Positions 36,105 through 45,902 of a DNA stretch of 64,000 bases are shown in pieces. Each line of letters begins with the position of its first letter. The stretch's first letter is position 1. A program made the position numbers and the translations under genes. The notes below the pieces were generated by a model, which was not told the DNA's origin, did no database searches, and saw nothing but the letters and a program-made list of their open reading frames with translations. Source of the stretch: Lachnospiraceae bacterium (GTDB lineage Bacteria > Bacillota > Clostridia > Lachnospirales > Lachnospiraceae); the NCBI GenBank assembly GCA_902381685.1, contig LR698958.1, positions 1,117,672 to 1,181,671 on the forward strand, given 5' to 3'.

Positions 36105-37940
36105 CTATTCAAAGAGTAAGTCATTGACAAATCTCGACGGAAGCATTGTCTTGCCATTCCTCTCTCTGACATAAGAAATATATAATTTTTTCTTCGCCCT
36201 TGTCATTGCGACGTAAAACATTCTTCTTTCCTCTTCCATATCTTCCACAACCTCCGCCTTCTTATATGGACAAATGTCTTCGTTCGCCTCAATGATAAAG
36301 ACGGTATGAAACTCCAGTCCTTTCGCACTGTGCATCGTCAAAAAAGTAACGGCGTTTGGATTGGATTCTGTCTGCTTTGACCTTTTCTTCAATTCTTCAG
36401 TATACTTTTCTATGTAGGAAAACCAGTCCTCTATCGTCTTATACTCTTTTGCCCTCGTCTGAATTTCATTGGCAATTTCATATAAATCTTCCACTTTGAT
36501 TTTTCGCGTATAGGCATAGTCTTTAAGAAAATCATCATATCCTATTTTTTTACGGATATATTGAATCGCTGCATAAGGCGTCATCGTTTTCATAATACGC
36601 AAATCTACGTCGAGTTGGTCTATCCTGTCTAGCAGCCATTCTTTGTCACAATAAAATCGCCGCAGGCTTTCAAAGGAAACTTCCGCTTTCTCCACACTGC
36701 TTCTGCTGATATATCTGACAGGTCTGTTCATCACTTCCAAAAAGTCTTTTCTCTCTCTCTTTCCAACTGCCATTCGCATATAGGCACAGAAATTTCTGCC
36801 GATAAAATGTTCGTACAGATTTGGAAGGTGTTCTTTCATCTGAAAAGGAAGGTTGTATTCCATAAAAGTTTCCGCCAGCATTCTCGGCTCCATATTCGTG
36901 CGAAACAGTACGGCTATTTCCGATGCCGGCACCCCCTTTTTCATCTCTTCCCGAATTTCATTCAGGACATATTCACTCTCCTCAGAAAGATTTCTCACTT
37001 CCTGCACATGTATATCTGCTCCCTGCTCATTTGACGTAATAATATTTTTCACATATCGGTTTCTATTTTTCTGAATGATTTTCTTTGCCCCGTTTACAAT
37101 CGCCTTTGTGGAACGATAGTTTATATCGAGCAGCACTTTCTTCGCATTTGGATAATCTTTTTCAAAACCAAGCATAATTTCAGGTCTTGCCCCTCTAAAT
37201 TTATAGATGGACTGATCATCATCTCCGACAATAAACAAATTATTCTGAGGCAATGCAAGCATACGGATAACATCATACTGCACCTTGTTAATATCCTGAA
37301 ATTCATCTATCAAAATATATTTATATCTCTCCTGCCACTTTTCCAATATATCCGGTCTTTTTATGAACAAGTCATGGCAGAGAACAAGCATATCATCAAA
37401 GTCCAGTTTCTTTCTTCTATTTCTTTCCCTCTCATATGTATAATAGATTTCTCTAAATACAGTTGACGGGCAATAAACAGACTGAAATTCTTTTATCTCT
37501 AACTGATTGTTTTTTATACAACTGATTTCTCCTGTAATTCCTTCTAAAAAATCTTTTTCATCGTCCACTTCGATTTCCGCATCTGTATGTTCCAATATCT
37601 CTTTTAAAAGTCTTATTTTCTCTTCCTCAGAAAAAATATTTTCTGCTGACAGTCCGTATGCCCACTTTAATATGCCGTAATAAATTCCATGAAACGTTCC
37701 GAATGTAACGGGAAAATGCTGTCCCTGCATTAACTTCCTGAATCTTTCGCGCATCTCATTTGTGGCAGCCTTAGTAAAAGTAATGACCAGAATTTCTTCT
37801 GGTCTTACTTTTCGTTTCTGAATTAAATATTCTATTCTTTTCGTAATGACAAGTGTTTTCCCGGAGCCGGGACCTGCCAAAACTAACATGGGACCGTTCT
37901 GATGTGTAATTGCTTCCGTTTGTGCTTTATTAAATCCCAT
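36105..37940 (-). CDS. UvrD/Rep-family ATP-dependent DNA helicase (short form)
   Basis: SF1A helicase of 611 aa. Motif Q in GFNKAQTEAIT, Walker A LAGPGSGKT, motif Ia TFTKAATNEMRER, Walker B LIDEFQDIN, motif III GDDDQSIYKFRGA, motif IV NYRST, motif V LTMHSAKGLEFHTVF, motif VI RRMFYVAMTRAKKKLYIS. It is 100-150 residues shorter than PcrA/UvrD and lacks their C-terminal region that binds RNA polymerase, so it is a separate paralogue; a housekeeping PcrA should exist elsewhere. It starts 9 bp after gltX. Confidence 0.9.
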   Translation of the reverse strand: MGFNKAQTEAITHQNGPMLVLAGPGSGKTLVITKRIEYLIQKRKVRPEEILVITFTKAATNEMRERFRKLMQGQHFPVTFGTFHGIYYGILKWAYGLSAENIFSEEEKIRLLKEILEHTDAEIEVDDEKDFLEGITGEISCIKNNQLEIKEFQSVYCPSTVFREIYYTYERERNRRKKLDFDDMLVLCHDLFIKRPDILEKWQERYKYILIDEFQDINKVQYDVIRMLALPQNNLFIVGDDDQSIYKFRGARPEIMLGFEKDYPNAKKVLLDINYRSTKAIVNGAKKIIQKNRNRYVKNIITSNEQGADIHVQEVRNLSEESEYVLNEIREEMKKGVPASEIAVLFRTNMEPRMLAETFMEYNLPFQMKEHLPNLYEHFIGRNFCAYMRMAVGKRERKDFLEVMNRPVRYISRSSVEKAEVSFESLRRFYCDKEWLLDRIDQLDVDLRIMKTMTPYAAIQYIRKKIGYDDFLKDYAYTRKIKVEDLYEIANEIQTRAKEYKTIEDWFSYIEKYTEELKKRSKQTESNPNAVTFLTMHSAKGLEFHTVFIIEANEDICPYKKAEVVEDMEEERRMFYVAMTRAKKKLYISYVRERNGKTMLPSRFVNDLLFE

Positions 37941-37949
37941 ATATTCCCC

Positions 37950-39407
37950 TTATTTGCTTAATAATTCAATTCCTCTGCGGATACGTCTTAAAGATTCTTC
38001 TTTTCCTAAGATTTCCATAATTTCCGTAGCGCCGCCCGGTGTATTCTGTTTTCCTGAAACCGCTGTTCTTACCGGCCACATTGCATATCCGTTCTTGCAG
38101 CCCTTTTCTTCCACATATCCTTTTAAAGTGGCATACAACGCATCATTGCTGTAATCTTCCTGCGCTTCAAATAACGGAAGGATTTCTTTTAACACTTCCA
38201 GAGAAGTTTCTTCGTTTGTTTTCATCTTCTTGTGTGTGTACATTGCCGTATCATATTCCGGTAATTCTTCAAAGAAATCAATATGTTCTTTAATATCAGG
38301 GAAAATCTCAATTCTCGTCTTTACAAGAGCAGCAATTTTCTTCAAATCATAATCTTTTGTCACAACTTCTTCAATGTAAGGTTTTGCCAGTTCAAAGAAC
38401 TTATCGAAATCCATTGCTTTCAAATATTCACCGTTTAACCATTTTAATTTCACCGTGTCAAACACTGCCGGAGATTTACTCATATGGTGATAGTCAAATA
38501 CTTTTACAAGTTCTTCCAACGAGAAAATTTCTCTGTTGTCTGTAGGACTCCAGCCTAACAGTGCAACATAGTTTACAATCGCTTCTGTCAAATATCCCTG
38601 TTCCAACAAGTCTTCATATGAAGAATGTCCGCAGCGTTTACTCAATTTCTTATGACTTTCATCTGTAATTAACGGACAGTGCACATATGTCGGAACTTCC
38701 CAGCCAAACGCCTCATATAATCTGTTATATTTCGGCGCTGATGATAAATATTCATTTCCACGCACGACATGTGTAATTTCCTGTAAATGGTCATCTATTA
38801 CGTTTGCAAAGTTATATGTCGGGAATCCGTCTGATTTAATCAAAATCATATCGTCCAATTCCGCATTCGGAACAGTAATGTCTCCGTAAATGTCATCGTG
38901 GAATGTTGTTGTTCCCTCCGTCGGCATATTGATGCGGATAACATAAGGTTTTCCCTCCGCAAGATTCTTCTCCACTTCTTCTTTACTTAAATGCAAACAG
39001 TGTTTATCATATACAACAATCTCTGTTCCGCCTTCCGCTACCGTACTCTTTAAAGATTCAAGTCTCTCTTTATCACAGAAACAGTAATAGGCATCTCCCT
39101 GCTCTACCAACTGTTTCGCATATTTTAAGTAAAGACCTGAAGCGTTGCGTTCACTCTGTACATACGGTCCGTATCCGCCGTCTTTGTCCGGCCCTTCATC
39201 ATGGATAAGTCCTGTTTTTTCCAATGTTCTGTATATAATATCAATAGCGCCTTCCACCAAACGCTCCTGGTCTGTATCCTCGATACGAAGAAGGAAATCA
39301 CCGTCTTCATGTTTTGCAATTAAATATGCATACAATGCTGTTCTCAAATTCCCTACATGCATTCTTCCCGTAGGGCTTGGTGCAAATCTTGTTCTTACTT
39401 TACTCAT
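37950..39407 (-). CDS. gltX: Glutamyl-tRNA synthetase
   Basis: Class I synthetase charging tRNA-Glu, 485 aa. HIGH-like motif in [27 protein letters not shown]-like motif [11 protein letters not shown], and the family blocks [12 protein letters not shown] and [16 protein letters not shown] two codons upstream (39413) is a less likely start than ATG 39407, which follows AGGAGAGTTGAAA. It has its own promoter and is co-transcribed with the helicase gene. In Lachnospiraceae such enzymes may be non-discriminating; that cannot be told here. Confidence 0.96.
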   Translation of the reverse strand: MSKVRTRFAPSPTGRMHVGNLRTALYAYLIAKHEDGDFLLRIEDTDQERLVEGAIDIIYRTLEKTGLIHDEGPDKDGGYGPYVQSERNASGLYLKYAKQLVEQGDAYYCFCDKERLESLKSTVAEGGTEIVVYDKHCLHLSKEEVEKNLAEGKPYVIRINMPTEGTTTFHDDIYGDITVPNAELDDMILIKSDGFPTYNFANVIDDHLQEITHVVRGNEYLSSAPKYNRLYEAFGWEVPTYVHCPLITDESHKKLSKRCGHSSYEDLLEQGYLTEAIVNYVALLGWSPTDNREIFSLEELVKVFDYHHMSKSPAVFDTVKLKWLNGEYLKAMDFDKFFELAKPYIEEVVTKDYDLKKIAALVKTRIEIFPDIKEHIDFFEELPEYDTAMYTHKKMKTNEETSLEVLKEILPLFEAQEDYSNDALYATLKGYVEEKGCKNGYAMWPVRTAVSGKQNTPGGATEIMEILGKEESLRRIRRGIELLSK

Positions 39408-39443
39408 TTTCAACTCTCCTATTCTATGTACTCTCTACCGTCT

Positions 39444-39472
39444 ATTATATATAGGAAGCAGAGAATTGACAA
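39444..39472 (-). promoter_or_regulatory. Promoter of gltX
   Basis: TTGTCA (39467-39472), 17-bp spacer, consensus TATAAT (39444-39449), just past the ThrE-like gene. Confidence 0.85.
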
Positions 39473-39474
39473 GG

Positions 39475-39918
39475 TTATTTCATAATCTTCTGTTTCCAAT
39501 ACCGGAAAGAAAACCACTGCCTCGGCATGGATACAATGAAAATAATGCCAAGCACAATGGCAAATGCTATTTTAACCGAGGAAATTCCCATCTGTGAGGC
39601 AAGTGCAACGTCCCCCGTAACAAAATAATATGCCGTATAGTACACGCTCGCTCCCGGCACAAGCGGAAATATTCCCGAAATCAAAAAGACCGTAATCGGA
39701 CATTTTTTCCAGACAGAGAAAATTCTGGAAATCAGAACGACCATCAGCGTTCCGATAAAAGAAGCAACCGCCGGCGAAGAAAAATCAACAGCCATACGGT
39801 AACAAAGCCAACCCGCAGTACCCGTCAGTCCGCAGTAAAAATAAAACTTTTTATCTACATTGTATAAAATGGAAAACGCCAGCGTTCCCATAAACGAACT
39901 GATAATATCCGATATCAC
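39475..39918 (-). CDS. ThrE-like exporter, C-terminal half protein (pair 1)
   Basis: 147-aa membrane protein with four or five helices, of the DUF3815/ThrE_2 type. The motif GIFPLVPGASVYYTAYYFV matches the C-terminal half of ThrE, the Corynebacterium threonine/serine exporter. It overlaps its N-terminal partner by 4 bp (ATGA), so the two halves are made together. The substrate is likely a small amino acid but unproven. Confidence 0.88.
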   Translation of the reverse strand: MISDIISSFMGTLAFSILYNVDKKFYFYCGLTGTAGWLCYRMAVDFSSPAVASFIGTLMVVLISRIFSVWKKCPITVFLISGIFPLVPGASVYYTAYYFVTGDVALASQMGISSVKIAFAIVLGIIFIVSMPRQWFSFRYWKQKIMK

Positions 39919-40718
39919 AGCGCAAACCCTCCTAACATATTTTGATAAAGAGTCAGCACTACTCCGACTCCAATTGCCACATAAACAAACACCAAAACAG
40001 CATCAATCATGCGTACCGTACCGGAAATAAAATCACTTCTCGCTATATCCCTTATGGCATTGGTAAATGCAACTCCCGGTACAAGTGGAAGTATTGAACC
40101 GATAATAATTTTATCTCTCCTTAAAAACGGAAAACAATAATTACAGACAAGAAGAGCCAAAACCGTTACAAGTCCCGCCCCCACAATATTGACAATCACT
40201 TTCGATATCGGGTGTTTTTCCGTGAAGGTGACAAAAGTATATAAAATCATGCCGATAACAAAAGCGACAGCGCTTTCAAAAAGGTTTCCCTGAAGCAGAT
40301 AACAAAATCCGCCGCTTCCCATTCCCGCCGCAAAAATGCGGAAATACCTTTTTTTCGGCGGCATATTTTCAATCTCTTTCAACTTTTCAATCGCCTCATC
40401 AAGGCTAATCCGCCGTGCAGTTATTTCTCTCGACAAATCATTTACGGCAGTTACAATACCAAGGTGTGTGCCGGACAGCGGAATATGTTTTACTTTTGCA
40501 AACATTTCCTTTCCCTCTTTCTCAGCCGTAATAAAAATTCCATTACTCAACACAAAAGTATCTACTTCTTTGATGTGATACCGCTTACATATGTAATCGA
40601 TTGTTTCCTCCACACGAAAAATTTCCGCACCGTTTTTTAAGAGAATTCTTCCTGCGTCCAGAGCAAAATTCAACACCTTATGCATTTCTTCATATTCAGG
40701 AACTTTCTTTTCTTCCAT
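39915..40718 (-). CDS. ThrE-like exporter, N-terminal half protein (pair 1)
   Basis: 267-aa protein (DUF1212/ThrE_1). A cytoplasmic N-terminal region (LNFALDAGRILLKNGAEIFRVEETI) is followed by five membrane helices with ILPLVPGVAFTNAIRD. In Corynebacterium ThrE both halves are one 489-aa chain. A terminator lies between this gene and the upstream aminotransferase, so partial read-through or an unseen promoter must drive it. Confidence 0.88.
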   Translation of the reverse strand: MEEKKVPEYEEMHKVLNFALDAGRILLKNGAEIFRVEETIDYICKRYHIKEVDTFVLSNGIFITAEKEGKEMFAKVKHIPLSGTHLGIVTAVNDLSREITARRISLDEAIEKLKEIENMPPKKRYFRIFAAGMGSGGFCYLLQGNLFESAVAFVIGMILYTFVTFTEKHPISKVIVNIVGAGLVTVLALLVCNYCFPFLRRDKIIIGSILPLVPGVAFTNAIRDIARSDFISGTVRMIDAVLVFVYVAIGVGVVLTLYQNMLGGFAL

Positions 40719-40741
40719 CGCTACTCCTTTTCATAATGTAG

Positions 40742-40777
40742 AAAAAAGATAGCAATAAGAGACACTCTTATCTGCTA
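40742..40777 (-). terminator. Terminator of the aminotransferase gene
   Basis: Minus-strand TAGCAGATAAGAG / CTCTTATTGCTA hairpin followed by TCTTTTTTC. The stem has one mismatch. Confidence 0.82.
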
Positions 40778-40795
40778 CCCTTTCTCTATTAAAAT

Positions 40796-42085
40796 CTATT
40801 TCTTTTCTTCCAGTAATTTATCTATACTTACCAATTTCACACTTAAAACAAAAATTTCCGATGCAATCTTTAACTCTTCCGGTGTCGGATAAGACGGAGC
40901 AATTCGGATATTGCTGTCTTTCGGGTCTTTTCCATATGGGAACGTCGCCCCTGCCGGAGTCATAACCAAACCTGCCTCTTTCGCCTTTGCCACAATAGCC
41001 TTTGCACAGCCTTCCATCGCATCAAAGGAAATGAAGTATCCGCCTCGCGGAGCCAGCCACGAACCAATTCCAAGGCCACCCAACTCTTCTTCCAGCACCT
41101 CTAATACCGCCTCAAATTTCGGTCTTAAAATATCCGCATGAAGTTTCATATGTTTTACCATGCCATGAATGTCTTTATAAAATCTTGCATGGCGCAATTG
41201 ATTTAATTTATCGTGTCCGATTGTCTGAATTGTCATCTGCTTGCGAATTGCAACGAGGTTGGCATCAGACGCCGCAATTGCCGAAACTCCTGAGCCCGGA
41301 AAACTTACCTTTGATGTGGAACAAAATTTATATACCATATCCGGATTGCCTTCTTTTTTACATTCCATCAAAATCTCAATCAGATAATCCTGTTTGTCTT
41401 CATATAAGTGATGAATCCCGTAAGCATTGTCCCAATAAATTCGGAAATCTTTTGCCGCCGGTTTTAACTTGGCAAAACGGTGTACCGTCTCATCAGAATA
41501 AGTGATTCCCTGTGGATTTGAATATTTGGGAACACACCAGATTCCCTTGATCGCCTCATCTTCACTTACCAGTTTTTCTACCAAATCCATGTCCGGACCA
41601 CTCTCTGTCATCGGAATGTTAATCATCTCGATTCCGAAATGTTCCGTAATTGCAAAATGTCTGTCGTATCCCGGAACCGGACATAAGAATTTCACTTTAT
41701 CTAATTTGCACCAAGGTGTACTTCCCATTACACCGTGTGTCATGGAACGTGCAATTGTGTCGTACATTACGTTCAAACTGGAGTTACCGAAAATAACAAT
41801 ATTGTCCTTTGGAACTTCCATCATGTCTGCGAGTAACTGTTTTGCCTCCTGAATTCCGTCTAATACACCGTAGTTTCTGCAGTCCACACCTTCCTGACAT
41901 TTTAAATCAGACTTGCTGTTTAGGACGTCCATCATTCCCATTGCCAGATCAAGTTGTGCTGCTGACGGTTTCCCACGCGACATATCAAGGTTCAATCCTT
42001 TTGCCTTCACTTCAGAAAACTGTTCTTCCAACTCATTTTTCAACTTTAAAAGTTCTTCTTTACTCAACTCACTATACGCTACCAT
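40796..42085 (-). CDS. MocR-like/AspC-type PLP aminotransferase
   Basis: 429-aa fold-type I aminotransferase of the aspartate-aminotransferase subgroup found in Actinobacteria and Clostridia (Aminotran_MocR Pfam group, without a DNA-binding domain). Key stretches are LDMSRGKPSAAQLDLAMG, SNPQGITYSDE, YWDNAYGIHHLYED (Asp and Tyr binding PLP) and FCSTSKVSFPGSGVS with the PLP lysine. Probable aspartate or broad amino-acid transaminase. The start is ATG 42085, after GGAGGGTCTGTG; the frame extends 20 codons upstream through the promoter. It lies between two ThrE-like exporter pairs, suggesting amino-acid overflow metabolism. Confidence 0.88.
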   Translation of the reverse strand: MVAYSELSKEELLKLKNELEEQFSEVKAKGLNLDMSRGKPSAAQLDLAMGMMDVLNSKSDLKCQEGVDCRNYGVLDGIQEAKQLLADMMEVPKDNIVIFGNSSLNVMYDTIARSMTHGVMGSTPWCKLDKVKFLCPVPGYDRHFAITEHFGIEMINIPMTESGPDMDLVEKLVSEDEAIKGIWCVPKYSNPQGITYSDETVHRFAKLKPAAKDFRIYWDNAYGIHHLYEDKQDYLIEILMECKKEGNPDMVYKFCSTSKVSFPGSGVSAIAASDANLVAIRKQMTIQTIGHDKLNQLRHARFYKDIHGMVKHMKLHADILRPKFEAVLEVLEEELGGLGIGSWLAPRGGYFISFDAMEGCAKAIVAKAKEAGLVMTPAGATFPYGKDPKDSNIRIAPSYPTPEELKIASEIFVLSVKLVSIDKLLEEKK

Positions 42086-42116
42086 CACAGACCCTCCTAT
42101 TTTCTCGTTAATGGTT

Positions 42117-42145
42117 ATTTTATACACTTTTTGACGTTTAGTCAA
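42117..42145 (-). promoter_or_regulatory. Promoter of the aminotransferase gene
   Basis: TTGACT (42140-42145), 17-bp spacer, TAAAAT (42117-42122). The -35 box overlaps a small perfect dyad, TTGAC-GTTTA-GTCAA (42131-42145), that may be an operator. Confidence 0.65.
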
Positions 42146-42202
42146 TTGTTTCTTTCATTTTTTTCTATTTTTATTGTGTTATGTAGAACTTTTTGCAATT
42201 TT

Positions 42203-42676
42203 TTATTTTCTTTTATTCATTTTTCTTTTCGTATAGGATAATGAATTCTGCTTGATTCCATTTTTCATAAAAAACTTAAAAATCGTGTCCATAATAAAAA
42301 TAGCCAGTGCGATAACCCCCGCAATCTTTAATGTTTCCGTAAAATAATGGGCGTACATTTCACTGTCCCCCATAATCATATAATAGGCTATGCGGTACAT
42401 ACCCGCTCCCGGCACAGTGGGAATAATTCCGGCAATCAAAAAAACAGTGACCGGTGTTTTCATCGTCCTTGCAAATAAATGGGATACGAGTGTTACCGTC
42501 AGCGCCGAAAAGAACGAAGCGAACACCGCTCCCGTTCCCATCGCTTCACTGAGCAGATATATCGACCAGCCGATTGCAGCAACAACTCCCGCAAGCACCA
42601 AATATTTTTTCGGAATTTCAAGCAAAATGGCAAATCCGAAAATGGCAATAAACGCTCCTATAATCTGTAATATCAT
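42203..42676 (-). CDS. ThrE-like exporter, C-terminal half protein (pair 2)
   Basis: 157-aa ThrE_2-type membrane protein, paralogous to the protein at 39475 (shared PTVPGAGMYRIAYYMI pattern) and also encoded with a 4-bp overlap to its partner. The C-terminus carries a short basic tail. Confidence 0.87.
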   Translation of the reverse strand: MILQIIGAFIAIFGFAILLEIPKKYLVLAGVVAAIGWSIYLLSEAMGTGAVFASFFSALTVTLVSHLFARTMKTPVTVFLIAGIIPTVPGAGMYRIAYYMIMGDSEMYAHYFTETLKIAGVIALAIFIMDTIFKFFMKNGIKQNSLSYTKRKMNKRK

Positions 42677-43461
42677 AAAACTGTCCTCCCGATAAACTTA
42701 CTTCCAAACAGCATCATTCCGATACCGACTCCAAGTGCTATGGACGCTGCCTTGATAAACGCCTCCAACATTCTTGAACTTCCCGTAATGTAATCTCCCT
42801 GTAAAGTGTCCCTTACTGCATTCGTAATTGCCACTCCGGGAACGAGAGGCATAATCGCACTGATAATAATCGTATCCATATTTATCGACACGGGAAGATA
42901 TGCTTTAAGAAGTATAGTCAGTACCGTAATTGCCATAGAAGATATGGCGTCCATCATAAAGTCATGTACCTCAAGCCTTCTCCCCGCTTCCATACAAAAC
43001 CCCAGCAGAGCGCCTACTATCGCAGATGTCCAGATTTCGTTTACCTTCCCTCCAAACATCATGGTAAAACCTATTACCGCAATAATTGTGGCAGAAAAAT
43101 GATACAGAGGCGATGTAAACTCCTTATATCTGCCCGATGCAATCTTCTTTAACTCCTGGTAGGCTTTATCTACTGTAAGTTCTCCACTGCAAAGTTTTCT
43201 GGAAACTTCATTCACACGCACAACTCTGTTCAAATTTGTCCCTCTGTCTGTCACTCTCTTTATAATCGTAGACGGTTTCTCTCCCTCTTTTTTTAGAGTT
43301 GCCATAATTCCCGTCATCATTACCAGAACTTCCTTTTGTTCTGCATCTGCATTCTTTAAAATATGGCTCATCGTATCTTCTACACGATATGTCTCTGCTC
43401 CGCTGCATAGCATAATCTCGCCGGCAAGCATCGCCGTTTCCATTAGTTGTTCATTATTCAT
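42673..43461 (-). CDS. ThrE-like exporter, N-terminal half protein (pair 2)
   Basis: 262-aa ThrE_1/DUF1212 protein, paralogous to that at 39915: LAGEIMLCSGAETYRVEDTM, VTDRGTNLNRVVRVNEVSR and IMPLVPGVAITNAVRDT. Five membrane helices follow the soluble N-terminal part. It lies downstream of purCB but beyond a strong terminator. Confidence 0.87.
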   Translation of the reverse strand: MNNEQLMETAMLAGEIMLCSGAETYRVEDTMSHILKNADAEQKEVLVMMTGIMATLKKEGEKPSTIIKRVTDRGTNLNRVVRVNEVSRKLCSGELTVDKAYQELKKIASGRYKEFTSPLYHFSATIIAVIGFTMMFGGKVNEIWTSAIVGALLGFCMEAGRRLEVHDFMMDAISSMAITVLTILLKAYLPVSINMDTIIISAIMPLVPGVAITNAVRDTLQGDYITGSSRMLEAFIKAASIALGVGIGMMLFGSKFIGRTVL

Positions 43462-43519
43462 CTTCTGCCTGCTCCTTTTTCATGAAAACTATCTGTACTT
43501 TTGTAAATTCGCACATGAA

Positions 43520-43548
43520 AAATAGAATGTGCATAGCACATTCTATTT
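43520..43548 (-). terminator. Terminator of the purCB operon
   Basis: AAATAGAATGTGC / GCACATTCTATTT (13 bp, perfect, 3-base loop) followed on the minus strand by TTTTCATG. Confidence 0.88.
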
Positions 43549-43561
43549 CTTTACTTTCCTA

Positions 43562-44995
43562 TTATACATTAATCTCAGCCTTCATGCCAAGTATATTTTT
43601 ATTTTCTTCCAACATTGGATTTACTACGTTTTTCAGGAAGGCATCTACCTGTTCTTTTGAACGTCCAACATATTTTGTCGGATCCATTGTCTTCTGTAAA
43701 TCTTCCAAAGTCAGATTGAAAGCAGCGTCCTGTGCGATTAATTCCAAAAGATTATTATCTAACCCTTTCTCTTTTACATTTCTTCCTGCTTCCATAGAAA
43801 GTTCACGGATTCTTTCATGAAGTTCCTGTCTGTCTCCACCTGCTTTTACTGCGTCCATCATAATGTTCTCTGTCGCCATAAACGGAAGTTCTGACATAAG
43901 ACGTTTTTCAATTACTTTTGGATATACAACAAGACCGTCCACAACATTTAAGCAAAGATCCAGAATACCGTCGATTGCCAAAAATCCTTCCGGTACACTT
44001 AAACGTTTGTTAGCTGAGTCGTCCAATGTTCTCTCAAACCACTGTGTTGCCGATGTGATGGCAGGGTTCAGCGCATCTACCATAACGTATCTCGATAAAG
44101 AGGCAATACGCTCGCTTCTCATCGGATTTCTCTTATATGCCATAGCCGATGAACCAATCTGTGTCTTTTCAAACGGCTCTTCCACTTCTTTCAAGTGCTG
44201 AAGAAGACGAATATCGTTGGAGAATTTGTGAGCACTTGCCGCAATTCCCGCAAGCACGTTCACAACTCTTGTGTCTACTTTTCTCGAATATGTTTGTCCT
44301 GATACTGCATAACATTGCTCGAATCCCATTTTTTTCGCAATCATCGGATCAATTTTATCAATAATTTCCTGATTGCCGTCAAATAATTCAAGAAAACTTG
44401 CCTGTGTTCCTGTTGTACCTTTTGAGCCTAACAGTTTAAGGCTTTTCAGCACATAATCCAAATCTTCCAGATCAAGCATAAACTCCTGCAGCCAAAGAGT
44501 CGCTCTCTTACCTACCGTAGTAGGCTGTGCAGGCTGAAAATGTGTAAAGGCAAGTGTAGGAAGCGCTTTGTATTCCTCAGCAAATTTTGCCAATTCAGCA
44601 ATTACATTCACTAACTTTTTCTTTACCAGTTTCAAGGCTTCCGCCATGATAATAATGTCCGTATTATCCCCCACATAGCACGAAGTCGCACCGAGGTGGA
44701 TAATCCCCTTTGCCTTCGGGCATTGCTGTCCGTAAGCATATACATGAGACATTACATCGTGACGCACAAGTTTTTCTCTCTCTTTTGCCACATCATAATT
44801 AATGTTATCTGCATTCGCCTTTAATTCTTCAATCTGTTCTTCCGTAATATTTAATCCAAGTTCGCGTTCTGTCTCCGCAAGTGCAATCCATAATTTTCTC
44901 CATGTTCTGAATTTCATGTCCGGAGAAAAAATGTATTGCATCTCTTTACTCGCATAACGTTCTGATAACGGGCTTTGATATCTGTCTGTACTCAT
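43562..44995 (-). CDS. purB: Adenylosuccinate lyase
   Basis: PurB acts twice in purine synthesis, making AICAR from SAICAR and AMP from adenylosuccinate. The 477-aa protein carries the fumarase/aspartase-superfamily signature GSSAMAYKRNPMRSE, with the catalytic Ser just in it, and HLGATSCYVGDNTD plus TLAFTHFQPAQPTTVG. It is 17 bp after purC, whose product SAICAR is its substrate. Confidence 0.96.
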   Translation of the reverse strand: MSTDRYQSPLSERYASKEMQYIFSPDMKFRTWRKLWIALAETERELGLNITEEQIEELKANADNINYDVAKEREKLVRHDVMSHVYAYGQQCPKAKGIIHLGATSCYVGDNTDIIIMAEALKLVKKKLVNVIAELAKFAEEYKALPTLAFTHFQPAQPTTVGKRATLWLQEFMLDLEDLDYVLKSLKLLGSKGTTGTQASFLELFDGNQEIIDKIDPMIAKKMGFEQCYAVSGQTYSRKVDTRVVNVLAGIAASAHKFSNDIRLLQHLKEVEEPFEKTQIGSSAMAYKRNPMRSERIASLSRYVMVDALNPAITSATQWFERTLDDSANKRLSVPEGFLAIDGILDLCLNVVDGLVVYPKVIEKRLMSELPFMATENIMMDAVKAGGDRQELHERIRELSMEAGRNVKEKGLDNNLLELIAQDAAFNLTLEDLQKTMDPTKYVGRSKEQVDAFLKNVVNPMLEENKNILGMKAEINV

Positions 44996-45012
44996 CTGTA
45001 ATCTCCTTTAAA

Positions 45013-45720
45013 TTAGATTCCTAAACGTTTGAACACTTCGTTGTATGCTTCTTCCACATTTCCCATGTCACGGCGGAAACGGTCTTTATCTAATTTTTCA
45101 TTTGTGTGTACGTCCCATAATCTGCATGTGTCAGGTGACACTTCATCTGCGAGGATAATTGTTCCGTCTTTCAAGCGTCCAAATTCAATTTTGAAGTCGA
45201 TTAATTTCATATCTGCCTGAAGGAAATATGCTTTTAATACTTCATTTACTTTTCTTGTATACGCCTTGATTGTGTCAATCTCTTCCTGTGTCGCAAGTCC
45301 GAGCGCCAAAGCATAATCATCATTGATAAACGGATCACCTAAATCGTCATTTTTATAACTGAACTCAAGGATTGGACAAAGAAGTTCTTTTCCTTCTTCC
45401 ACACCCATTCTTTTGGAAAAACTTCCTGCTGCCACATTACGAACGATAACTTCAAGCGGAACGATATCCACTTTCTTTACTGCTGTTTCACGGTCGCTTA
45501 ATTCTTCAACTAAATGAGTAGGAACGCCTTCTTTCTCGATCAACTTAAATACATGGTTTGTCATGCGGTTATTCACAACACCTTTTCCTACGATAGTTCC
45601 TTTTTTCTCTCCGTTAAATGCAGTTGCATCATCTTTGTAATCTACAATAACAACGTCCGGATCATCTGTCATAAATACTTTCTTCGCTTTTCCTTCATAT
45701 AACTGCTCTAATTTCTTCAT
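45013..45720 (-). CDS. purC: SAICAR synthase
   Basis: Phosphoribosylaminoimidazole-succinocarboxamide synthase, joining aspartate to CAIR with ATP. The 235-aa short-form enzyme reads [41 protein letters not shown] and LIDFKIEFG, then [12 protein letters not shown]. It opens a purCB operon. No purine riboswitch or clear PurR box was found in its upstream region. Confidence 0.97.
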   Translation of the reverse strand: MKKLEQLYEGKAKKVFMTDDPDVVIVDYKDDATAFNGEKKGTIVGKGVVNNRMTNHVFKLIEKEGVPTHLVEELSDRETAVKKVDIVPLEVIVRNVAAGSFSKRMGVEEGKELLCPILEFSYKNDDLGDPFINDDYALALGLATQEEIDTIKAYTRKVNEVLKAYFLQADMKLIDFKIEFGRLKDGTIILADEVSPDTCRLWDVHTNEKLDKDRFRRDMGNVEEAYNEVFKRLGI

Positions 45721-45767
45721 ACGTTTACACCAATCCTTTTCTTGATTTTTAACTTGTTTACACGAAA

Positions 45768-45796
45768 AGTATAATACAAGGCAGATAGAAATGCAA
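45768..45796 (-). promoter_or_regulatory. Promoter of purCB
   Basis: TTGCAT (45791-45796), 17-bp spacer, TATACT (45768-45773), minus strand, about 48 bp before purC. Confidence 0.75.
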
Positions 45797-45902
45797 CCAT
45801 TCCACCCGCCTTATCTTTCCGGATTATCATTATTTATTATAAATCCAACTCATTAGTTTGACTTATATATCTCTTTTCATTTATTACTATTTGTAATTTA
45901 AA

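Noticed and set aside
45773-45823. AAGGC...GCCTT inverted repeat before purC, considered as a purine riboswitch
   Set aside because: Only 5 bp, overlaps the promoter, and none of the purine-aptamer core sequences are present.
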